A DNA stretch of 64,000 nucleotides from Bactericera cockerelli (GCA_024516035.1 CM044955.1:58680746-58744745), one strand, 5' to 3'. Numbered from the stretch's first letter, positions 31,157 through 41,962 are shown. The notes: generated from the sequence alone by a model not told the origin. Translations and numbers: made by a program.

Positions 31157-31382
31157 AGGTAAAATATGTTATCATTTGGAAGAGAATGCCGAAGGCATTA
31201 TCACCACCCTTGATCAGGCTTTGTTTATATTTATTTCTAACTTGTTACCATGTTCATTGTATATAAAAGATGTAAATAAAGCTTGATCCAGATGTTTATA
31301 AATAAATGTTTATAAATATCATGTAAATGTGTTAAGATATTGTGAAACCAGGCAAATATTTACCAGGTTACAAGAACTATAA

Positions 31383-31402
31383 GAGCGCACGAATAGCTCA
31401 GT

Positions 31403-31433
<31 letters not shown>

Positions 31434-31768
31434 CTGGCATTGGTAGGCAAGGCCATTCCATACAGCCAAGCTCAGTGGTTAAGCACTCGCTTGCCATGCG
31501 GAAGGTCCCGCATTCGTACCCCCGCGCCGACAAAAATTTGTACTCAAAATTTGATTACAGTTGTTTGTAAGGGATACCTTCCGGTGCACTCGTGTTGACC
31601 TAGCACCTAAATGGGAAGTATTGTGTCACTTCTCGCCCATCAGAGGGGAGGCATACTACGGGATGGGCAGGCTACATCACAGACCTCAAGCGTCTACAGT
31701 AGCTCCTATTTCATGGCTACGAAATAAATAAAAAAGGCTGTGAAATACTCATCTTAAAAATAAATAAA
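31383..31768 (+). mobile_element. SINE-3 with internal insertion
   Basis: The head starts at 31383 (gcgcacgaatagctcagtgg), is interrupted by a T run and a piece matching 27346-27388 (aaggccattccatacagcc), then resumes from gctcagtggttaagcactcg. The body and A-rich tail are complete. Confidence 0.8.
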
Positions 31769-32277
31769 AAAAACTTGGCATTCATTTGATATCCTCATTC
31801 TCTTCTTTGTTGGGAAATATCTTAATTTTATATGAACCTGCAACTCATTTGCTATCCTCTTCTATGTAGTTGTGGGCCCAATTATTAGCAGAATTTAAAG
31901 TTATAAGAAGTTGTGATTTTTTTGGAATTTTTCGCACACGGCGGGGTGTTTATTTTTAGAAGATTCTTCACATACAATGACATGTCTCAAGCGATAGAAT
32001 ATTTAAAGAGCCTTTGAAAATCCATGTAAGGCATTGAAACTTTCCTTGGGTGACCGAATTCAAATTCGAACCCTCGTGCTGCTGGCTATTCCCGGTCCCA
32101 CTCATTTGTTCAATCTTTTATTGTATATTATTTATCATAAGTTAGAACTTGGAACCCATACTGTCTATATTTCTATGTGTCTACTCGTATGCCGTCTATG
32201 TATTATTTAATAAATAAAGATGCCAAATATTTACAAATTGCAAAATAAACAAGAGACCCCTCCTGCTTGTCCCCCAG

Positions 32278-32637
32278 GACTGCAAGGTGGTGGAACACCT
32301 GCCCAGCGTCAACGTAGCCGAGACGGTGCGCACGCTCACCGAGCTGAACCACCAGCCCGCCAGTCCGGTGGCGGTCCGCCGCTCCTCCGGCGGCTCCCGC
32401 TCCAACAGTGGCGACCGCCAGACCCTCATGGCTCAGCTGTCCGCCCGCCTGACGCCCACGCTGAGCCGGCGGCGGGACAGTGTGCCGCGGGCGAGCCGCG
32501 TGAGACAGTGGATCTCCCTGCGGGCCGCCCCCGACCCGAAGCTCTGTCACGACAGCCTCATGGAGCAGATCAAGCGCGGGACGGCGCTCCGCAAGACGCG
32601 CGCCGTGAATGATCGCAGCGCCCCGCGCATCCGGTAG
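32278..32637 (+). CDS. mim: MTSS1/mim last exon with WH2 domain
   Basis: Starts GAC after cccccag in phase 0 and ends at TAG 32635-32637. VAETVRTLTELNHQPASP matches MTSS1 TVAETVKTLTELKHTPASP. The C-terminus DSLMEQIKRGTALRKT...DRSAPRI is a WH2 actin-monomer-binding motif in the family position (MTSS1 EALLAAIRRGVQLRRTTTNDRSAPR). Together with the IMD exons this fixes the identity. Very GC-rich; the 3' UTR follows directly with a tandem repeat. Confidence 0.95.
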   Translation, partial: DCKVVEHLPSVNVAETVRTLTELNHQPASPVAVRRSSGGSRSNSGDRQTLMAQLSARLTPTLSRRRDSVPRASRVRQWISLRAAPDPKLCHDSLMEQIKRGTALRKTRAVNDRSAPRIR

Positions 32638-32695
32638 TCCCCCCGCTCCCCCCGCCGGCGCTGAGTTGTGTGTTGCGTGCGTCCTCCTTCCGTCG

Positions 32696-33168
32696 TTTCA
32701 CATTGCACTGTGTCGTCTGTGGCGCACGCCCCAGAAAATGCTTTCACACTGCATTGTGTCGCCTAGGGCGCGCGTCACAAAAAATTTTTTCACTCTGCAT
32801 TGAGTTGTCTGTGGCGTGCGCCCCCTTCCATCGTTTCACACTGCATTGTGTCTTCTGTGGCGTGCGTCCCAGAAAATCTTTTCACACTGAATTGTGTCGC
32901 CTAGGGCGCGCTCTTCATTCCATCCTTTGACACTTCACTGTGTTGCATGTGACATGCGCCGCATTCCAAAAAAAGGTTTCACACTACACTGTGTTGCATG
33001 TGACATGAGCCGCATTCCAAAAAATGGTTTCACACTACATTGTGTCGTCTAGGGCGCGCGCCCCATACCATCCTTTCACACTGCACTGTGTTGCATGCGC
33101 CGCATTCCAAAAAAAGGTTTCACACTGCGCTGTGTCGCGCTCCGCATTCCATGTATCCTTTCACATTT
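32696..33168. repeat. ~46-bp tandem repeat in mim 3' UTR
   Basis: The anchor tttcacactgcattgtgtcg recurs with variation near 32696, 32742, 32788, 32834, 32879, 32926, 32977, 33028, 33074, 33118 and 33159. Units alternate GC-rich (ctagggcgcgcg) and cgcattccaaaaaa spacers. Confidence 0.88.
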
Positions 33169-33309
33169 CCCACCCAAGATAGGCAAGATTTGAATTTCGT
33201 AGGCGCTCACTGTTAGAATTCCACGCACGTGTGTGTGTTTAATTATTTAGTATGTATCATTTGAATTAATTTCCAGAGGAACAGTAACAATACTGTTTGA
33301 ATGTGTTTG

Positions 33310-33315
33310 AATAAA
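33310..33315 (+). promoter_or_regulatory. Poly-A signal (mim)
   Basis: AATAAA about 670 bp after the stop, directly after the tandem repeat and before AT-rich intergenic DNA. The only clear candidate seen in this stretch. Confidence 0.6.
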
Positions 33316-33467
33316 AATAAATTTATTATTATTTACGTACGAGTTGGTTCGCTTTTTTTCGTACCAGATATTACCTATAAATCTCATCTTAGAAGCCAAA
33401 TAAAAATGGCTTAGGATGGAGTAAAAAAAAAAAATATGAAAAATAAAACAAATGATTAATTATTATT

Positions 33468-33590
33468 AATCCAGAGGTCGCGGGTTCGAAACCCAGCCGG
33501 GACATGACAAGTTACTTTTCCATTTGAGATTTTGACCACAAAATAATATGTCTTACTGCTGGGCAGTATAAATAAGGCGATATTATTATA
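33468..33590 (+). repeat. SINE-2, 5'-truncated
   Basis: Starts inside box B (gcgggttcgaaacccagccg), with the body and tail to a TTA repeat; the middle of the body is deleted. Confidence 0.7.
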
Positions 33591-34487
33591 GAAACGGCAG
33601 AGTATGGATTGCAATGTCATTAACACACTGATTTAATTATGAACTTGTTTGTATAAAGTTGTTCGTTAAGTTCATGATTAAAATGTTGCATTCACTAGGA
33701 GTCTCTTAAGTCGGTTAAGAAAGCAGTGACTACTGCGATGGACAGAGTACCAGTATTTGATTGTAATTTAACTTCTGTGTGTGTATACTATCTAAAGATA
33801 TCAGAAGCATTTCAATTCTTATTCAATAAAATAATTATAAAGAATTTGTAATAACGAAATAAAAATAAATTTTTATTTTGATTTGATATTTTTAAATAAA
33901 ATTAAAAATTAATTTTATTTCAAACTGCTCATCAAATCAATAAGTTTCCCAAAGACACAGTTGTATACTAACATTGCTGTTATTTTTATTTAGTAAAGTC
34001 TCCACTTGTTATTGTCCTGAATTTCAGATTCAATTTGATCTTTTTGTACCTTTATCCATAATGTCCTAGGTATTTTAGGTTTGAAAGATTCAAAAGAAAT
34101 GAGTCTAGAGAGTTAATTCTACTGCGTTTATTTTTAAACAAACTTCTGCTAGAATTAATCCTAATGGTTTTTTTTAAACAAATTACTAATACATATTTTA
34201 TATTTTTTAAATATCAGGCAATTAATTTATAAATCTTATTTATAAGCCGTCCTTCACATTCTGACTGAACTTTTACTAGGTGAAACAATACCGTTTTACT
34301 TTTTTTTAGTCGAGTTTTTTTTCCTTTCATTTTTCCTCTTCATTTTTTGTACAGAATCGATCTAATATTAGTTAAGTGATTATTGTCTTTTCTCTTTGAT
34401 CTCGTTGTTATACCAAAAATTAATCCGCTGAAATATAGATATAGTCGAGCCTCGATATAAGAGAACTGAAGGAACCGGATTTTTTTT

Positions 34488-34790
34488 TCTCTTATATCCA
34501 TGGTTCTCCTTCAAATATGTTATTTTCCCTTGAAGAGAGATAAATTAGACCTGTAAATCTCTTATATCCAGGTTTCTCTTTTAAAGATGTTATTTTCCCT
34601 TTTAGAGAGGTAAATTAGACCTGGAAATCTCTTATAACCAGGTTTCTCTTTTGAAGATGTTATTTTCCCTTGAAGAGAGGTATATTGGACCTGGAAATCG
34701 GTCTCTTATATCCAGGTTTCTCTTTTAAAGATGTTATTTTCCCTTATAGAGAGGTAAATTGTACCTGGAAATCGGTCTCTTATATCCTGG
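34488..34790. repeat. Tandem repeat, 70-74 bp unit (about four copies)
   Basis: Units starting tctcttatatccaggtttct at 34488, 34558, 34628, 34702 and 34776, each with gatgttattttccctt. A single related copy is at 59540-59650. Confidence 0.85.
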
Positions 34791-35138
34791 TTCGACTATA
34801 TGAGGATCATTAGAATCATAATTAATATTTACTTTCACTGTTGGTCTTGATTCTTTCTTGACAAAGAACTTGACTATCTCGTTGACAATACTGCAAGAAA
34901 TTATGTATTTTAAGTTAATACCTTACTCTTATGTATCTCCTACGGTATAATTTTGTTTGAATTTCTAGGATTTAGATGGGTTTTGATTTCATTGTGTAGA
35001 TATAGAATTTGTAATATAGCACAGTGACATGATTAATGTATGACTTGCTCCGAGTGCGTTTTGAAGCGCTCTAGTAACTAATTTTAATTTTGATAAGTGT
35101 ATATTTCTTGACTAATTTTTCAAATTAATTGAATTTTG

Positions 35139-35172
<34 letters not shown>

Positions 35173-35587
35173 GTTTTGTTTCACAGAAATTTTATTCAGA
35201 TTGATACCTAACCACATAGTCGAAATCTAAAAACAAAAAATGAGCTGTTTCATACTCTTAATAATAAAGATGTCGGAAAAAATGGTGTAACCCCCCTAAC
35301 TATTTTAGTTTACTTTACTCAGTGGCAGAATTATCTGCTGACTTGCTGTCCATAAAACTCCATGCATTTCCATACGTAATAAATTTGACTGATCTATTGT
35401 AGTTGAAAATTTCCAGGCACCTTTGTTTGGATAGGAAACGAACACCATGGAAATTTTAAGAAAATTTTATAAACTTTGAAATAGAAAAATAGTTCTTTCT
35501 AAAAGTTTATATTTACTTTTGAAAACTCACTTGAAAGTAAAAGTTAGCTCCAAAGATACTTAACATCAATTTTAATTGTCATTACCT

Positions 35588-35763
35588 CTGGTAGTCAAGT
35601 GGATAACGCGCAAGTCTGGTAATCCACCCAGTGCATGAATTTTTCCTCATTCATTTGAGTTTGTGAACACATAATAATAAGACTCTGAGGGTTAGGTGGT
35701 AGAAAATGCTTTGAGCATTAACCTCGCCTGGTTGTTACCTTCCACTAAAGAGTATTATTATTC
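35588..35763 (+). mobile_element. SINE-1 with deleted head segment
   Basis: Head gtagtcaagtggataacgcg joins directly to cacccagtgcatgaat, so the box B part is deleted; the body is complete. Confidence 0.75.
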
Positions 35764-36158
35764 CTATCATTCACTGGATTTTCTCATATAAAAAATATGC
35801 ATTATAAGACTACTGATTTGTTTCAGTTCAAACATTCCTATTCTTAGAAACTAGTACCAAACAAAACTTATACAAAATGGGACACCCTGTATAGTCGGAA
35901 CAAAGCACGTTGCTTGTCAAAAGTTCCATCAGAATGGAATTTTTTTTTAAACTATTTTTTCGTTTTTTTTATTAACATTTTAAATATATATAAGATGATA
36001 ATGTCATTTTTTATTCGGAAAAACTAAACAAACAGATTTTTTCTTTTTCAATAGAATATAATATTTTGAAATGGTTAAAAGATTAAATAAAACAACTGTT
36101 GATTCGGATCAAGCATGTAAACCAATGACAATATTCATTCCTCATATTTAGGGCCAAA

Positions 36159-36506
36159 TTATGAAACAGGATTAGATTTAATCTATGTGGACGCTATCCC
36201 TTAACACGCCCTCTAGTGGGAATTTCAACCAATCAGCGCACTTTAGTGTCAGTCCCGGTAGCTCAGTGGTCAAGGCGTCTGGTAACCAGAGGTCGCGGGT
36301 TCGAAACCCAGCCGGGACATGACATGTTATCCTCCCATTTGGGATTTTGACCACACAATAATACGTCTTGGGCTTACTGCTGAAATAATGGTACTTAATA
36401 GTCCTAATCGAACAGTATAAACAAGGTGATATTATTTTTATTATTATTACCTATTATAGTCACCTGATAGTGTCCACCTAGATTAAAAGCTAATCCTGTT
36501 TCATAA
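36159..36506. mobile_element. MITE-like element with nested SINE-2
   Basis: Inverted ends ttatgaaacaggattag and its near-complement at 36490-36506. The centre is split by SINE-2 (36251-36445). Relative age is clear: the inverted-repeat element is older than this SINE insertion. Confidence 0.75.
36251..36445 (+). mobile_element. SINE-2, nested copy
   Basis: Head gtcccggtagctcagtggtc, box B gggttcgaaaccc, complete body and TTA-rich tail. Confidence 0.82.
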
Positions 36507-36709
36507 ATCAGCTCTAAGTTGTAGCAAGTTCTCATTTTATTAATAATTCTGCATTAACAATTGTAATCACTTGAGTTTTCGAATCAAACGAATATTTTTA
36601 CTCACTACAATTGAATGCGTGTCTTAAAATGATCTATGTTACAAATTTTGGAAATCGACTTCATTTGAAAATAATGATCTGAGAAGGGTTTAGAATACCT
36701 ACTTTTTTT

Positions 36710-37004
36710 TAAGATGAGTGTCTCACAGCCTTTTTTATTTCGTAGCCATGAAACAAGAGCTACTGTAGACGCTTGTAGTCTATGTTGTAGCCTGCCCACA
36801 TCGTAGTATGCCTCCCCTCTGATGGGCGAGAAGTAACACAATACTTCCCATTTAAGTTCTGGGTCAACACGAGTGCACCGGAAGGTATCCCTTACAAACA
36901 ACTGTAACTAAATCAAGAATACAATTTTTTGTCGGCACGGGGGATCGATCCCGGGACCTTCCGCATGGCAAGCTAGTGCTTAACCACTGAGCTAATCGTG
37001 CGCT
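36710..37004 (-). mobile_element. SINE-3 copy
   Basis: Nearly full length in inverse orientation with a short tail; the box B region shows a change (gggggatcgatcccggg on plus). Confidence 0.8.
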
Positions 37005-38054
37005 CAGTGATTAAGCACTTTGTGATTTGTAACATAGATCATTTTTCGAGGTACCCATTCAATTATTGTCAGTGGAATCAATAGTTTGTAGGATTCATAG
37101 CAGGAATCGATTCCTTGCCGCCTTTTGGCACTCCCATCACTAGTTCATATTATACTCACTCATTCACTGTTTGACTTGCAATTTCATGTGTAAAATATTT
37201 TTCTTTCATGTTTAAAAAAATAGAAATATATTGTAATAATATTAAAATTCTTGTTTTGTATTTTAATTTTATTAGTTCTGTAGGTACATTTTTCGTGTTG
37301 AGAGAAAAAAAAATGTAAATAGGTATCAGAAAGTACTACTATTGCCACAAACTTCAAATACACAGTTGTCGATACAAACTTTACAGAATTTCGACTATGC
37401 CTTTTCCCAAACCTACTTGGGGTTGGCATTGTTCAACCTCTTCCTCAGGGTTGAGGTTGTTTGGTTCTGGCTCTCCTACTGTTACTGCAGTGGTCCGCAA
37501 CCGGGGTGCCGTGAGCCACCTTCAGGGGTGCCGCGAAATTTAGAAATCATCATTTAAATTTGGTGTTTTTCATGCAGAAAACAATGAAAGTTTTCGTAAT
37601 CTTTTGACAAATAATGAGTGGATAATTAAATTGGCCTACTTTAGCTGAAATTTTTCATGGCCTACTTTAGCTGAAATTTTTCATCATCTGAATACTCTCA
37701 ATACAAGCCTGGAAGGTCCCTCTGACTTTTTTTCTTTCCTGTGGTGCCGCTGAGCTAAGAGGTGCCGTGATGGAGAAAAAGTTGCGGACCACTGTAGTTA
37801 GCGTATTGGGACTCCCTGTCTCGAAGTGTCAGGCTAAATAAAGCACTACTAGACTGTAACAGCTCAGATGGAATATGGTTCCTTTGCAACTAATTTAAGC
37901 ATTTTTGAAGCATTGTCCAGCTGTTCCCAAACTCGTCCTGGCCCACATATTATGTGTGAATTATTTGCAGGACCAACCATAGTGAGGACTTGTTATTGTT
38001 AATAAGGGGTTGTGCTTTATTTATCATAATTGACAGATAGTTTTAGTTCTCATA

Positions 38055-38188
38055 TTTGTGTTAATCACTTTCGTGATATCACAACTACTCAAACTTGGTC
38101 TACTAAATGTACGCTGAAACCGGGATTTGAACCACCGACCTCTAGGTTACAAGTCCGCCACCTTATCGATCAAGCTACTGAGGTCGGT
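38055..38188 (-). mobile_element. SINE-4 copy
   Basis: On plus: ttaatcactttcgtgatatc, gggatttgaaccaccgacc, ccttatcgatcaagctactg. Confidence 0.78.
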
Positions 38189-38608
38189 TATGTAATGTAA
38201 TTCACAGATACATTACATAGGAAAAGTGAAGAAAATATGAAACAACGTTGAATTTTATAAACAAAAATATGGATCTTATATTTTAAATAATTGTATATGG
38301 TATACATAAGTTCATAAGAAGTGGATCTTAATTATATATGAACAAAATTGTATAATATATGGTATACATAAGGAAGAAGTAGATCATATATATGAACAAA
38401 ATTGTATATGGTATACATTAGGAAGAAGTGGATCTTATAAATGAACAAAATTGTATATGATATTCGTACATAAAGAAGTGACAGTGAACAACAAAAGTTA
38501 ATCATACAAGTAAAATAAACTAGCTAAAACCCGGTACTTTGTCGCCGTTGAGGTTGTTTCCTGTGGCTGGCATCCTATTTGGAATTTTTAGAAGTCCTTA
38601 GTACAAGA

Positions 38609-38819
38609 AACGAGATGTACGATGTTATATGAACCTTCCCTTTGGCACCGAGTAAGGATACCAAAGAGGGGAAATTTGCGGTGGCTCTCGGTTTATAAAC
38701 ATTCTCAAGTTAGATTTTTAAACCGAGAGCCACCGCAAATTTCCCCTTTTGATATCCTTACTCGGCGCCAAAGGGGAGGTGACATCCTACATCTTATATG
38801 ACATCCTACATCTCGTTAC
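38609..38819. repeat. Long hairpin (inverted repeat)
   Basis: Arms of roughly 90-100 bp with a loop of about 20 bp: cggtggctctcggttta pairs with taaaccgagagccaccg, and the outer ends aacgagatgta and tacatctcgtt also pair. The right arm has a small internal duplication (atgacatcctacatct). Confidence 0.88.
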
Positions 38820-39110
38820 ATGTGGGCGCCTTAATACCAAAATTTGAAATCATTTGGTACATCCGTTTGGGAGTTATGTTGATTATGAATGAATGTAAAT
38901 GGATATAATTTTATTGAGATTATAAATATGAGAAATAAAAGAGAGATGTTTGTACAAAAAAAATTGGAAGTTATTAGAGCTGGTTTATGTAAAGTTATAG
39001 GTCCAACTTAAACCAGACTGTCCTTCAATTCGGGCTGTGATTGGTTGAAACTCCAACTTGAGAGAGTGTCTGGCTTCTATATGTAATTCTGTTTCATAAT
39101 TTGTCACTAA

Positions 39111-39237
39111 GGGCAAAATTAATAGACAATTCTATATCACAAGTCGTTGCTAAGCATCGGTTTTCCCTATCTTACAAAGTACGCAATCCATGACTTAGCG
39201 CCACAGAGGTATTACAAAAAGTCTATTAATTCCGCTC
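39111..39237. mobile_element. Harbinger-like MITE (127 bp)
   Basis: TAA on both sides (39108-39110, 39238-39240), inverted ends GGGCAAAATTAATAGAC and GTCTATTAATTCCGCTC, and the family interior catcggttttccctatctta. Confidence 0.78.
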
Positions 39238-39325
39238 TAAGACTCAGAGGGTTAGGTGGTAGAACATGATTTTAGCATTGACCTCGCCTGGTGGTTACTT
39301 TCCACTAAAGAGTATTATTATTATA
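39238..39325 (+). repeat. SINE-1 body fragment
   Basis: Body-only piece (gagggttaggtggtagaaca to ccactaaagagtattatta) directly beside the MITE. Confidence 0.7.
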
Positions 39326-39416
39326 TTATTATTATCACGCTACTGAGTATACGGAAAAATGTGATTTACCTAGGATCTAGGTTCTCCATTATTGTTAGCA
39401 TTTGTTTTTTTTCTAT

Positions 39417-39551
39417 TTAATGTTTTGTCATTACGGGTGAGATTGTACTGGGTGTATCATCCGGTTGCTTTTCCAGACGCTTCCTCTCAAAAGCGTACTT
39501 GTAGATGAGTGGGGTCACTAACCCTGCGAGCGGTGGAGCCACCCAGTAGAT
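39417..39551 (-). CDS. Aquaporin exon 5 (last), TM6 and C-terminus
   Basis: Acceptor tttcag|ATC at 39552-39554 (minus), phase 0. Encodes IYWVAPPLAGLVTPLIYKYA (transmembrane helix 6 of an MIP channel) then a short basic-acidic tail ending TKH and TAA at 39417-39419. The final helix matches insect aquaporins closely. It is convergent with mim, and the poly-A signal was not located with confidence. Confidence 0.93.
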   Translation of the reverse strand: MYWVAPPLAGLVTPLIYKYAFERKRLEKQPDDTPSTISPVMTKH

Positions 39552-39789
39552 CTGAAACAAAATAAATTCAAAAATGTATTTTTTTTTTTAAAAGATGAGT
39601 GTTTCACTGCCGTTTTTATTTCGTAACCATAAAACAGGAGCTAGGTACTTGTGGTCTATGTACCTATCATATTTGTTTTGCGTGTATCTTGTATCATATT
39701 TGTCTCTAACAGGGATAATGAAGACAAGTTATTTTTCACTATTTTTATACAGTAAGTAACTACTCATTTTACACAAAACTACTCATTTT

Positions 39790-39925
39790 TCCTCACAAGG
39801 TATAAGCGGACCCGGGATATCCAAACTACCGAGTAGATTTTTTTTTTTGCCCATCCGGGAATCGAACCAAGGTACTAAGGTCACCTGCGAGGAAGCCTCG
39901 TGCGCTACATCACTCAACTACTGTG
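39790..39925 (-). repeat. SINE-5, diverged
   Basis: On plus: catttttcctcacaaggtat, gggaatcgaaccaagg, then the inverse head with gcgctacatcactca. Confidence 0.65.
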
Positions 39926-40157
39926 ACTATTCCGAAACAAATGTTTGCCTTACTCAATACTCTTCATATTACGAACGGGTACACGGTAGCGCATTCTCAA
40001 TTTACATGGGTAATTATGCAGTACATAATGGTACTTGTAAAATTCTAATAGGGTTGATAAATAAATTGTTTCTACCAGGCGCGCCCGGTGCTAAGGGGAT
40101 GCGAAACTGCAGCACCCCTAGACGAAAAAGAAAAAGAGATGATTTTCTCATGACCTA

Positions 40158-40318
40158 TAATAATATAATACTCTTTAGTGGAAGGTATCCACCAGGCGAA
40201 TTTAATGCTCAAAGCATTTTCTACCATCTAACCCTCAGAATATTATTATGTGGTCACAAACTCAAATTAATGAGGAAAAATTCATTCACTGGGTGGGATA
40301 TTCATGCACTAACGCGTA
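40158..40318 (-). repeat. SINE-1 body copy, head degraded
   Basis: actctttagtggaaggtatc ... ctcaaattaatgaggaaaaa, with only remnants of the tRNA head at the right. Confidence 0.7.
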
Positions 40319-40346
40319 CCTACACAGTGAAAATCACTTCACATTT

Positions 40347-40609
40347 CTAGAATAATTAATTTATAATTATTTTGATCTACCACTGGTATCCCATATTAGT
40401 CCGGCAATTGTGTCAGCACCCCCAAACTATTTTCCCACCTTGCGTGCCTGGTACTTACTTATTATTTGCGTGCCTGGTACTTACTAGAATAATTAATTTA
40501 TAATTATTTTGATCTACCACTGGTATCCCATATTAGTCCGGCAATTGTGTCAGCACCCCCAAACTATTTTCCCACCTTGCGTGCCTGGTACTTACTTCCT
40601 ATTTATGTA
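40347..40609. repeat. 137-bp direct tandem duplication
   Basis: tagaataattaatttataat ... gtgcctggtacttact occurs at 40347 and again at 40484 with no difference seen in the shared part. Confidence 0.9.
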
Positions 40610-40821
40610 GGTAATGCTGACAGCCAGACACACTTATCACATTGGATGACACAGTGAGCTTCCCTTTTTTCGCAATGTTCACATACTAGTAGATAATAGA
40701 TATAGGTTTAATAGTAACCGTGGCCCAGTACAGTATAAATATGAGTATGTGACAATAAATAGAGTAGAGTACCTATGTGACATTTACCAAATTACCACAA
40801 ATAATTGATGTATAGGTACTT

Positions 40822-40922
40822 TAACAGCCGTATTTATGAACAGATAAATTTGTCTGAGCAATGTCTCAAGCAAGATATTGGCCAACAATATTAACGTTGT
40901 CTGTTAATAAATACGGCTGTAA
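40822..40922. mobile_element. Small MITE-like inverted repeat
   Basis: Ends acagccgtatttatgaacag and ctgttaataaatacggctgt; about 100 bp in total. Confidence 0.75.
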
Positions 40923-41361
40923 CTTATTTCTTTTTTTTTAAATGAACATGCGATTAAAAACTATCTTTGTGCTCATTTGGTGTAAGGTCACGTGTTAGAC
41001 AAAACGTGTCTAACACGTGTATACATCGGGAATAAGTATTTTCCCTGTAAATATAGATGAATGACCCGATCAAGTTCAATAGTAAGATTAGTTTCTTTAG
41101 TAATCGAAGTACTGAGGTTCGGGTGATCCTAATGTGAGATTAGTTGAGCGATTGGAGGATACTTGAGAATCACGTTGTTTAATATGTATGGGGTTTCACG
41201 TCCTTTTTAAATTGGCCGTAAAAGAAAGAGAGGGAGGTCATAAAGATGAGATGGAGAGACAAAGTTGAAGAAGACCTAAGAGAGAAAAAAACTGGAGAAG
41301 AGAGGACGCACCAACACCAACATACCAACAACATTGGTAATCAGTAATTAGGGTGGTTTTA

Positions 41362-41655
41362 ATTCTTACCCACAGGTAATTCTGAATATTGTAAACAAAA
41401 GAAGCGAGATGAATTCTTACCTATTTTAATTCTTACCCACAGGTTGTTCCAAATATTTTTCACAAAAGCAGCTAGAGTTCTATTCTTACCCAAAGGTTGG
41501 TCCAAACATTATTCACAACAGCTGGAGTTAGAGATCTTTAAATTCTTACCCAAAGGTTTGTCCAAATATTATTAACAAAAGCAGCTAGAGATCTTTCAAT
41601 TCTTACCCAAAGGTTTGTCCAAACATTATTCACAACAGCTGGAGCTAGAGATCTT
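41362..41655 (-). repeat. Tandem array of aquaporin exon 4 end plus splice donor
   Basis: Five copies of a 53-67 bp unit starting (plus) attcttaccc at 41362, 41429, 41482, 41542 and 41599. The last is the true exon end. Each keeps the minus-strand GGGTAAGA 5' splice site, and the inner ones keep part of the exon (gtccaaa..attattcacaa). Divergence increases away from the exon. Confidence 0.9.
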
Positions 41656-41687
41656 GCAGGGTTCAGACTGGCTCCAGTGTAGGGACC
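41607..41687 (-). CDS. Aquaporin exon 4, second NPA box
   Basis: Encodes GPYTGASLNPARSLAPAVVN then NVWTNLW: loop E with the canonical NPA box followed by Arg of the selectivity filter. Acceptor gttccag|GGT and donor TGG|GTAAGA, phase 0 at both ends, 27 codons. Twelve residues before the NPA Asn (in exon 3) the usual His of water channels is Ser, as in entomoglyceroporins. The donor is the innermost of five tandem copies; using the next one (GT at 41549-41548) would add 19 codons in frame. Confidence 0.94.
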
Positions 41688-41754
41688 CTGGAACACATAA
41701 CACATACATGGTGTTGGTAGGTAACTTATCCGCAACTATATGTATGTTATTAAC

Positions 41755-41962
41755 TTCATTATCATAGGGTGGCGTCATCGTGAACGATGGTAGCCAGACA
41801 GTGGAGGAATGACTCAGCACTTCTACCACTGTCTTTACAAGGAGGCTAATAATTGACAAGGGCCCCCAGAACCAAGCCAATGCTGGTCTACTCCCTGTTT
41901 ATAGTCCCCCAGCCAGACTGCTGGTCTACTCCCTGTTTAAAGTCTCCCAGCCAGACTTTTTT
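41755..41962 (-). repeat. Repeat related to 16205-16410 (inverted)
   Basis: Near reverse complement of the mim intron 2 copy, including the duplicated short unit (ggtctactccctgttta) twice at its end. Confidence 0.78.

Larger units (their letters stand above)
30458..32277. other. mim intron 10
   Basis: SINE-7 (30500-30690), SINE-4 (31030-31156), a complex SINE-3 (31383-31768), and AT-rich sequence. A SINE-like gctggctattcccggtccc fragment lies near 32080. Confidence 0.7.
32638..33340 (+). other. mim 3' UTR
   Basis: From the stop codon to an AATAAA at 33310-33315. Most of it is an 11-anchor tandem repeat (32696-33168). The transcript end is inferred from the poly-A signal only. Confidence 0.6.
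33341..39416. other. Intergenic region between convergent mim and aquaporin genes
   Basis: About 6 kb with no gene recognised. Contains SINE-2 (33468), a 70-74 bp tandem array (34488-34790), a T run (35142-35172), SINE-1 (35588), a MITE with nested SINE-2 (36159-36506), SINE-3 (36710), SINE-4 (38055), a long hairpin (38609-38819) and a Harbinger-like MITE (39111-39237). Confidence 0.7.
39552..41606. other. Aquaporin intron 4
   Basis: Contains SINE-5 (39790-39925), SINE-1 (40158-40318), a 137-bp direct duplication (40347-40609), a small inverted-repeat element (40822-40922), a possible LINE 3' remnant (41215-41310) and four extra copies of the exon 4 end with donor (41362-41598). Confidence 0.75.

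Noticed and set aside
41215..41310. Lys/Glu/Arg-rich stretch with MRWRDKVEEDLREKK, like the end of some LINE reverse transcriptases
   Set aside because: Too short, and no further reverse transcriptase sequence lies upstream; at best a very old remnant.
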